The translations under genes and the position numbers were made by a program. Positions 57,828 to 64,000 of a DNA stretch of 64,000 nt are shown one piece after another (the first letter of the stretch is position 1; each line of letters begins with the position of its first letter). The DNA comes from Cytophagales bacterium (GTDB taxonomy: Bacteria > Bacteroidota > Bacteroidia > Cytophagales > Microscillaceae): the NCBI GenBank assembly GCA_004293905.1, contig RDZE01000015.1:1-64000 (forward strand). Direction: 5' to 3'. Below the pieces are notes generated by a model. That model ran no database searches. It was not told the origin of the DNA and worked only from the letters and a program-made list of their open reading frames with translations.

Positions 57828-58862
57828 ATGGAAAAACAATTTCAACACAAAGAAAAATTTTGGTTAGAATCAGGGCAATCACTCCCCGAAATTACCATCA
57901 CCTACCACACTTGGGGCAATCCTAAAAATCCTACAGTTTGGATTTGCCACGCACTCACGGGCAATAGTAACGCCGCCGATTGGTGGTCTGGTATTGTAGG
58001 CGAGGGAAAACTCTTTGACCCGCAGAAATATTTTATTGTTTGTGCTAATATGTTAGGTTCTTGCTATGGCTCTACGAATGCACTCTCTATCAACCCAGAA
58101 ACACAACAACCCTACTACCATCAATTCCCAATACTTACCAATCGCGACATTGTTTCTGCCTTTGACCTCCTGCGCAAACATCTCAATATAGAACAGATAA
58201 ACATAGGCATTGGAGGGTCTATGGGTGGGCAACAAGTGTTAGAATGGGCTATTTGGCAACCTACTTTGTTCAAAAATCTTGTACTTTTGGCATCTAATGC
58301 ACAACACTCCGCATGGGGAATCGCCTTCAATGAAGCGCAAAGAATGGCTATAGAAGCTGACCAAACTTGGAAAGAAAACCACTCTCAAGCAGGAAGTGAA
58401 GGAATGAAAGCCGCTCGCGCCATTGCCTTACTTTCTTACCGAAACTACCACACCTACCAAAACCACCAAACAGACACCGAAACCGAAAAAATAGACCAAT
58501 TCAGAGCCGCAAGCTACCAACAATACCAAGGGCTTAAACTTCAAAAAAGATTTCACGCCTATGCCTATTGGACACTCAGCAAGGCAATGGATTCGCACCA
58601 TGTGGGCAGAAATCGAGGAAGTGTAGAACAAGCATTGGCTACAGTAACCGCAAAAACCTTAGTAATTGCTATCAAAACCGATATTCTTTTCCCTCCCGAT
58701 GAACAAAGAGTACTATACACGTACATTCCTGATGCACAATACATTGAAATACAATCTCTTTATGGACACGATGGATTTTTGATAGAATACCCAACCATTG
58801 AAACAATTATCACCCAGAAATTACAACTCTCTCATCAAACACTTAATACACAAATATTTTAA
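57828..58862 (+). CDS. metX: Homoserine O-acetyltransferase
   Basis: 344 aa; supplies O-acetylhomoserine for MetY. The alpha/beta-hydrolase nucleophile is in GIGGSMGGQQVLEWA, the Asp in IKTDILFPP, and the His in YGHDGFL. The early motif ITYHTWGNPKNPTVWICHAL and DWWSGIVGEGK are typical of MetX. The ATG at 57828 fits the family; the frame upstream includes the hairpin and is not coding. hom begins 7 bp after its stop. Confidence 0.94.
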   Translation: MEKQFQHKEKFWLESGQSLPEITITYHTWGNPKNPTVWICHALTGNSNAADWWSGIVGEGKLFDPQKYFIVCANMLGSCYGSTNALSINPETQQPYYHQFPILTNRDIVSAFDLLRKHLNIEQINIGIGGSMGGQQVLEWAIWQPTLFKNLVLLASNAQHSAWGIAFNEAQRMAIEADQTWKENHSQAGSEGMKAARAIALLSYRNYHTYQNHQTDTETEKIDQFRAASYQQYQGLKLQKRFHAYAYWTLSKAMDSHHVGRNRGSVEQALATVTAKTLVIAIKTDILFPPDEQRVLYTYIPDAQYIEIQSLYGHDGFLIEYPTIETIITQKLQLSHQTLNTQIF

Positions 58863-58869
58863 AATTGAT

Positions 58870-60117
58870 ATGGACAAACAACTCAAATTAGGATTTTTTG
58901 GCTTTGGCTGTGTAGGGCAAGGACTTTATGATATTTTCCAAAAAACAGATTTCCCCGCTGAAGTAGTCAAAATATGTGTAAAAGACAAAAACAAAACACG
59001 TTCATTGCCGCAAGACTATTTTACTTTCGAAGCAAAAGACATTTTAGATGACCCCTCTATTAATGTAATCGTAGAAATGATTAACCATGCCGATGAAGCC
59101 TACCAAATTGTAAAATATGCCCTTTCACATGGCAAACACGTGGTAACAGCAAATAAAAAAATGTTAGCAGAGCACCTATCTGAACTCATTAGCCTGCAAC
59201 AAAAGTACGGCACTTCCTTGCTTTACGAAGCCTCCGCTTGTGGAAGCATACCCATTATACGCAACTTAGCAGAATACTACGACAACGAATGGCTTTTCTC
59301 TGTCAGTGGCATTTTCAATGGCTCCTCTAACTACATTCTCAGTAAAATATTCCAAGAAAATGCCGACTACCACACTGCACTCAAACAAGCCCAAGAATTA
59401 GGTTTTGCCGAAACAGACCCTACTCTTGATGTAGGTGGTTTTGATGCCAAATACAAACTTTGCATCATCACTGCCCAAGCCTATGGATTGGTAGTGCACC
59501 CCGACCAAGTACTCAACTATGGTATCCAAAACCTTTCAACCGATGATATTCAGTTGGCACGCGAAAAAGGCTATAAAATAAAAATGGTTGCTTCCGTAGA
59601 AAAAAATGAACAAAATGAAGTATTTCTAAGCGTAGTACCACAATTTGTAGACAAACAACACTATCTCTACACCGTAGAAAATGAATACAACGCCGTAATT
59701 TTAGAAGCGGCTTTCTCTCAAAAACAGCTCCTATTTGGCAAAGGTGCAGGCGGACACCCCACAGGTTCAGCCGTACTTTCTGATATTTCAGCCCTTCGAT
59801 ACGACTACCGCTATGAATACAGAAAAATGACCGAAGGTAAAAAACTACACTATTCCCAAAACCAACAAATAGAAATTTATCTTCGATACCAACACGAAAC
59901 AGACTTAGCTCTATTCGATTTTGATGAAATAAAAGTAGAGCATAAAAGCCCAACTACCAACTACGTAATCGGAATTACGAACCAAGCTAAAATATTCGAA
60001 AATTTGGAGAATATCAGAAAAGCCCCTCTTTTTTGGGTAAAAATAGCCAATGCACCACAGAAAGTAACCCATAATGCAGATAAAAAAGCACAATATACTG
60101 ACGAACTCACCGCTTAA
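58870..60117 (+). CDS. hom: Homoserine dehydrogenase
   Basis: 415 aa; reduces aspartate semialdehyde to homoserine, the substrate of MetX. The NAD(P) motif is FFGFGCVGQGLYDIF. VVTANKKMLAEH, YEASACGSIPIIRN, GIFNGSSNYILSKI and GFAETDPTLDVGGFDAKYK mark the catalytic domain. A short C-terminal regulatory region (about 330-410) is present, without a fused aspartokinase. Being in the met operon, it is the branch-point enzyme dedicated to methionine supply. Confidence 0.95.
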   Translation: MDKQLKLGFFGFGCVGQGLYDIFQKTDFPAEVVKICVKDKNKTRSLPQDYFTFEAKDILDDPSINVIVEMINHADEAYQIVKYALSHGKHVVTANKKMLAEHLSELISLQQKYGTSLLYEASACGSIPIIRNLAEYYDNEWLFSVSGIFNGSSNYILSKIFQENADYHTALKQAQELGFAETDPTLDVGGFDAKYKLCIITAQAYGLVVHPDQVLNYGIQNLSTDDIQLAREKGYKIKMVASVEKNEQNEVFLSVVPQFVDKQHYLYTVENEYNAVILEAAFSQKQLLFGKGAGGHPTGSAVLSDISALRYDYRYEYRKMTEGKKLHYSQNQQIEIYLRYQHETDLALFDFDEIKVEHKSPTTNYVIGITNQAKIFENLENIRKAPLFWVKIANAPQKVTHNADKKAQYTDELTA

Positions 60118-60205
60118 GTAACAACTCTATACAACTATTTCTGCTCGAATACGTATCTAAGACCTATTAAAATACACTTTAAAAAAAACAAAACACAATT
60201 AAATT

Positions 60206-61048
60206 ATGCGTAAATTTAACTTCTTATCCCTCTTAGCTATCCTATTTGTAGTAGCTTTTTCTTCTTGTAAAAAAACCGACCCCGCCCCCGGACCAGAAGA
60301 AAAATTAGCCAACAAAGAGTGGAAGTCTGAAGGCGTATATGTGAGTGGCACCAAAACCATCAATCCTAACATAAGAATTGAATTCGTGAAATCAGTCCCT
60401 TTGAACACCATCAAAGTAAACGGAACTACACTCACAGGAGGTGCTACTTGGACACTCTCAAGCGATGGCACTACTCTTAACATTACTTACTTAGACCCCG
60501 TAGCTGTACTTTCTAGTACATTTACACCCAAAACACAAACCCTTACCGTATCCAACCTTACAGATACTGACCTTACACTTAAAGGACCTGCCACAGAAGA
60601 TATCCAACTTTTAGGGATTATCACTTTGACACCTACAAGCGAAATCCGCTTCAATACTTCAGGCACTGCCGCAACCCCAGTAACTGACGCCAACCTTATA
60701 CGCACCGGAGGCTGGAAATCAGAAACTGGCAACGCCAATACAGGTTTGTTCGTAAATAATGTAAAACAAAGTGATTCTCCTATCACAATGCGTTTCACAA
60801 GTGTTTTTGGTATCAATTTAGTAACTATCGGAGGCGTTCCTGCACCTGCTACTTGGACACTAAACGATACTAAAACAACTCTTACTATTGTTTATCCTAA
60901 AAATGGCGCAACCAATGCCAACACAGTAACTTTCAACATATCACGCCTTACAGCAACTGAACTTTGGTTAGGCTCTACCAATTCAGCCACGATTATGGGA
61001 ATCGTTACTTTCTCTGCCAATAGCGAATTGCGCATGGTAGCACAATAG
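60206..61048 (+). CDS. Lipoprotein with two lipocalin-like repeats
   Basis: 280 aa. The lipobox FSSC puts the lipid on C21. The mature part has two repeats of about 115 residues (about 38-150 and 165-278), each starting WKSE, with central TWTL and ending SEIRF or SELRM. They look like paired beta-barrel/sandwich domains related to lipocalin-like DUFs. The function is unknown. A terminator follows. Confidence 0.7.
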   Translation: MRKFNFLSLLAILFVVAFSSCKKTDPAPGPEEKLANKEWKSEGVYVSGTKTINPNIRIEFVKSVPLNTIKVNGTTLTGGATWTLSSDGTTLNITYLDPVAVLSSTFTPKTQTLTVSNLTDTDLTLKGPATEDIQLLGIITLTPTSEIRFNTSGTAATPVTDANLIRTGGWKSETGNANTGLFVNNVKQSDSPITMRFTSVFGINLVTIGGVPAPATWTLNDTKTTLTIVYPKNGATNANTVTFNISRLTATELWLGSTNSATIMGIVTFSANSELRMVAQ

Positions 61049-61072
61049 TTAATAACACTAAACAAAATAAGG

Positions 61073-61097
61073 AAAGAGGCTTAATAGCCTCTTTTTT
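61073..61097 (+). terminator. Intrinsic terminator after the two-repeat lipoprotein gene
   Basis: AAAGAGGC-TTAATA-GCCTCTTT with T residues to 61097: an 8-bp perfect stem and a 6-nt loop. Confidence 0.92.
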
Positions 61098-61218
61098 ATT
61101 GTATTATGCGCACAAATGTATAAAAAATATAATTTATAAATAACTGAAAATAAGTGCTTTATACTGAAAATGAGATTGCATTTTTCAAATAATAGCTATC
61201 TTTTTTCAAAAAAAAACG

Positions 61219-61226
61219 TATCTTTG
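61219..61226 (+). promoter_or_regulatory. Promoter -7 element of the GH3-type gene
   Basis: TATCTTTG, 28 bp before the ATG at 61255. Confidence 0.55.
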
Positions 61227-61254
61227 CCTAACCAAACCCAAAAATTCTACTTAT

Positions 61255-62838
61255 ATGGCAATCATAGGCACACTACTAAAACAGGGCATCAAATTGCGCA
61301 AAAGTATTGAGCAAGAACGAAAATCGCCCTTTGCTTTGCAAAAAAGGCAACTGCTACAGTTATTGACCAAAGCACGTGGAACTAGTTTTGGAAAAATGTA
61401 TGATTTTGAGGGCATCATACATCAAATACAAACACAGCCCAAAGCAAGCAAACAATTCTTTGAGTATTTCACTAAAAAAATACCTATTTTTAGCTACGAA
61501 AAAATCTATGAAGAGTGGTGGTATAGAATGCGCGAAAATGAAGAAGCCAACGTAACATGGGCAGGCAAACCGCGCTATTTTGCACTTAGCTCAGGCACTT
61601 CAAGCGGGTCTACCAAATACTTACCCATCACCGCCGACATGCTCAAAGCCATACAAAGAACAAGTATCAGGCAAATCTTATCCCTTTCAGATTTTACCAA
61701 CATACCCGCAAAAACCTACAGCAAAGGTATCTTGATGCTTGGCGGAAGCACACACCTACACCAAAAAGGTACTTATTTCGAGGGCGACCTCAGCGGTATT
61801 ACTACCAAACAAGTCCCTTTCTGGTTTCAACACTTCTACAAACCGGGCAAGCGAATAGCCAAAGCAACCAATTGGGAAACAAAACTCCAAGAAATTACCC
61901 TCAAAGCCAACCGATGGGACATAGGCTACTTAGCGGGAAACCCTGCATGGGTACAAATTATGATGGAGAGAATCATAGACCATTACAAACTAAAGCATAT
62001 TCATGAAATATGGCCTAACCTTACTGCCTATGCCTACGGAGGTGTATCGATAGAGCCTTATCGCAAGTCTTTTGATAAAATATTGGGGCAACCCATCACC
62101 TACATCGAAACCTATTTAGCTTCGGAGGGATTCATTGCCTTTCAGAAAAAACCCGAACACCACCTAAGCATGGTGCTTAATAATGGCTTGTTTTATGAGT
62201 TTATCCCCTTCAACGAAAATAATTTTAATAGTGATGGCGAATTGGTAAACAATCCAGAAACAGTAATGATAGACGATTTGGAGGAGGGTAAAAACTACGC
62301 CTTACTGCTCTCTACTTGTGCAGGGGCTTGGCGGTATATGATAGGCGATACTATTCAATTGGTCAATAAAAAAGAAAGTGAAATCATCATCACAGGGCGT
62401 ACCAAACAATTTTTGAGCCTTTGCGGTGAGCACCTTTCCATAGAGAACATGGACAAAGCCATAGACTTATTAGCCAATGAACTCAATACTCCCATTACAG
62501 AGTACACCGTAGCAGGCATACCACACGAAAACCTTTTTGCCCATCATTGGTTCATAGGCATAGATACTGACATCAGTGAGGAAGTACTCAGTCAGAAAAT
62601 AGATGGTTATTTAGCCAAACTCAACGATGACTATAGAGTAGAGCGTCTGGCTGCACTCAAAGGAGTTTTTATTACCAAAATACCCTCCAATCTGTTTTAT
62701 AAATGGATGGAATACAAAGGCAAAATGGGAGGACAGCACAAATTCCCACGTGTGCTCAAAAAGGCAATGTATGATGAATGGTTACAATTTTTAAAAGATA
62801 ACAACATTTCTTATGACAAACATCTACAAAAACATTAG
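61255..62838 (+). CDS. GH3-family acyl-acid-amido synthetase-like protein
   Basis: 527 aa in the adenylate-forming GH3 superfamily. The ATP motif is FALSSGTSSGSTKYLPIT, the middle has YAYGGVSIEPYRKSF and YLASEGFIAFQ, and the C-terminal part has RYMIGDTIQLVN and ITGRTKQFLSLCGEHLS. Plant members join amino acids to auxin or jasmonate; bacterial roles are mostly unknown. The last 26 bp overlap the cytochrome c gene, so the two are translationally coupled. Confidence 0.88.
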   Translation: MAIIGTLLKQGIKLRKSIEQERKSPFALQKRQLLQLLTKARGTSFGKMYDFEGIIHQIQTQPKASKQFFEYFTKKIPIFSYEKIYEEWWYRMRENEEANVTWAGKPRYFALSSGTSSGSTKYLPITADMLKAIQRTSIRQILSLSDFTNIPAKTYSKGILMLGGSTHLHQKGTYFEGDLSGITTKQVPFWFQHFYKPGKRIAKATNWETKLQEITLKANRWDIGYLAGNPAWVQIMMERIIDHYKLKHIHEIWPNLTAYAYGGVSIEPYRKSFDKILGQPITYIETYLASEGFIAFQKKPEHHLSMVLNNGLFYEFIPFNENNFNSDGELVNNPETVMIDDLEEGKNYALLLSTCAGAWRYMIGDTIQLVNKKESEIIITGRTKQFLSLCGEHLSIENMDKAIDLLANELNTPITEYTVAGIPHENLFAHHWFIGIDTDISEEVLSQKIDGYLAKLNDDYRVERLAALKGVFITKIPSNLFYKWMEYKGKMGGQHKFPRVLKKAMYDEWLQFLKDNNISYDKHLQKH

Positions 62839-63226
62839 TAAAATATCTTTATTAATCACAATGGTATTGATGGGCTTCAACTATGTATCTTATGAAGAAG
62901 CCCCAAACATAAAAAAGCAAGATGATTTGGCAGCGAGCAAAGCAAGAGGGAAAGAACTTTACCTTACCTATTGTCAAAGTTGCCACTTAGCTACAGGCGA
63001 AGGCGTATCGGGTGTATTTCCTGCACTCAAAGGTTGTTTCCGATTGGAAAGTGCTAAAGCTACTGTGTTAGTTATTGCCAAAGGTGAAAATTCAATGCCT
63101 GCTTTCCAAAATATGCTTACAGAACAGCAATTAGCCGATGTAACTAACTATATCAGAAACAGTTGGGGCAACGAAGGAGAGTATGTAAGTGCGCAAGCTG
63201 TCAAGAGTTTTTTACAAGCCAAATAA
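62813..63226 (+). CDS. Class I c-type cytochrome
   Basis: 137 aa with an N-terminal signal/anchor helix. The heme-binding motif CQSCH (C54, C57, H58) follows KARGKELYLTY, and the distal Met lies in ENSMPAFQNML. It is a small mono-heme electron carrier in the periplasm. It starts inside the 3' end of the GH3-type gene. Confidence 0.92.
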   Translation: MTNIYKNISKISLLITMVLMGFNYVSYEEAPNIKKQDDLAASKARGKELYLTYCQSCHLATGEGVSGVFPALKGCFRLESAKATVLVIAKGENSMPAFQNMLTEQQLADVTNYIRNSWGNEGEYVSAQAVKSFLQAK

Positions 63227-63239
63227 TACTTTTCAAAGC

Positions 63240-63881
63240 GTGAAAATTAAAATTTGTGGGCTTGCGCAGCCTCAAAATATTGCAGAGGTAATAAAAGCGC
63301 AAGCCGATTGGGTAGGGTTCATTTTTTATTCACCTTCGCCAAGATGGATAGAAAAGACATCTCCTGATTTGATTTTTTTTCAACAAATGAAAGAAGTAAA
63401 AAAAGTAGGTGTTTTTGTCAATGCTTCTTTTGATGAGGTACGCCAAAAAGTAAAAAACTATACTTTAGATTATGTTCAATTGCACGGCGATGAATCGGTA
63501 GAATACTGCCAAACCTTATACCAAGAAAACTTTAAATTAATCAAAGTTTTTCGCATTCAAGATACTTTTATAAGTCCCACAATCATTCAAGAATACGAGC
63601 CTTTTGTAGATTTTTTCCTCTTCGATACCCAAACCAAACAATATGGAGGAAGCGGACACGTATTTGATTGGCAACTATTGACAGATTATCGAAGTGCCAA
63701 ACCAATGATTGTAGGAGGGGGATTAAATCCTGACAATTTAGAAAAACTGCTTACATTTATTCGGGAAAAAAAACTACCTATAGCAGTGATAGACCTCAAC
63801 AGCGGTGTAGAAATCGAACCTGCGTTCAAAGATATTGAGAAAGTAAAAAAAAGTGTGAAAATGATTAGGCTATACTCCTAA
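63240..63881 (+). CDS. trpF: Phosphoribosylanthranilate isomerase
   Basis: 213 aa from the GTG at 63240. The TIM-barrel signatures are IKICGLAQPQNI (catalytic Cys), ADWVGFIFYSPSPRWI, VQLHGDESVEYC, FLFDTQTKQYGGSGHVFDW and VGGGLNPDNL, with DLNSGVE for phosphate/substrate contacts. It catalyses the third step from chorismate to tryptophan. An earlier GTG at 63189 would overlap the cytochrome gene and add atypical residues. Other trp genes are not adjacent. Confidence 0.93.
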   Translation: MKIKICGLAQPQNIAEVIKAQADWVGFIFYSPSPRWIEKTSPDLIFFQQMKEVKKVGVFVNASFDEVRQKVKNYTLDYVQLHGDESVEYCQTLYQENFKLIKVFRIQDTFISPTIIQEYEPFVDFFLFDTQTKQYGGSGHVFDWQLLTDYRSAKPMIVGGGLNPDNLEKLLTFIREKKLPIAVIDLNSGVEIEPAFKDIEKVKKSVKMIRLYS

Positions 63882-64000
63882 ATTTAAAGATAGTGCCCCC
63901 TATTTTAATCATATCGCCATCTTTGAGTGTCCCTTCTTCCATAAATACATCATTCAGAAAAGTACCATTGGTAGAAAATTCATCTTTGAATTTGAAATGC
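63865..64000 (-). CDS. C-terminal part of an FHA-domain protein (cut by window edge)
   Basis: The minus strand has an open frame from the right edge to TAA at 63865-63867, 44 codons. It reads DEFSTNGTFLNDVF followed by GTLKDGDMIKIGGTIFKF: the last strands of a forkhead-associated domain, including the STNGTFLN motif next to the phosphothreonine site. Its 3' end overlaps trpF by 17 bp. Confidence 0.85.
   Translation of the reverse strand, partial: HFKFKDEFSTNGTFLNDVFMEEGTLKDGDMIKIGGTIFKFRSIA

Overview
The window is chromosomal DNA of a member of the Bacteroidota, most like the Cytophagales. It is AT-rich and gene-dense. Many genes carry the phylum's promoter element TAnnTTTG 20 to 60 bases before the start codon, with little or no Shine-Dalgarno sequence. 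The protein families also fit: TonB-dependent receptor, short TonB C-terminal proteins, OmpA/PD40 protein, DUF983, DUF1573, DUF2520, DUF4476, YqgE, LytS/LytTR pair, 7TM-DISM and SpoIIE phosphatases, and a GlmU-like nucleotidyltransferase. I see no prophage, integron, CRISPR array or complete insertion sequence. Several neighbouring genes overlap at their ends.

Layout. 0-8.2 kb: rplU with its own terminator, an RsmF-like rRNA methyltransferase behind a PorE-like OmpA protein, lon, a lone atpG and a DUF983 protein. 8.3-14.5 kb: a stand-alone IS1-InsA-like DNA-binding protein, then a carboxylate-uptake block (porin, MHS-type MFS carrier with a large loop insertion, small DUF6814-like membrane protein, acetyl-CoA synthetase). 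14.5-21.2 kb: AlkB, a DUF4476 protein, two lipoproteins, a hybrid histidine kinase, an orphan Dam-like methylase and tRNA-Ala(GGC). 21.4-31.2 kb: proline dehydrogenase with an orphan NuoL-like subunit, ExoIII, an alpha/beta hydrolase, an FtsX-like permease followed by a SiaB-like kinase, YqgE, YbjN, DUF2520, and a TetR/PaaI pair with a palindromic operator. 31.3-38.8 kb: DUF1573 protein, LytS/LytTR two-component system, TPR protein, GlmU-like protein, guaA, and two tandem TonB-C proteins that share a 119-bp near-identical promoter/signal-peptide block. 39-50 kb: SpoIIAA-like protein, a NaChBac-type channel with a TLEGWYE filter, a methyltransferase, ligA, two SpoIIE phosphatases, yajC, ggt and a PagL-like lipid A deacylase. 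50-55.3 kb: GNAT, MacB-type permease, MarR regulator and a TonB-dependent receptor.

The most striking region is 55.3-60.1 kb, a methionine/sulfur operon (metY, a 1-Cys peroxiredoxin, metX, hom). Its leader of about 400 nt holds a consensus promoter, a SAM-I riboswitch and then an unannotated 35-codon ORF ending in eight consecutive cysteine codons and a stop. Hairpins begin at that stop codon. This looks like a two-input control element: SAM is sensed by RNA, and cysteine (Cys-tRNA) by ribosome stalling on a poly-Cys leader peptide. The window closes with a two-repeat lipoprotein, a GH3-family enzyme overlapping a cytochrome c, trpF, and the C-terminal end of an FHA-domain protein.
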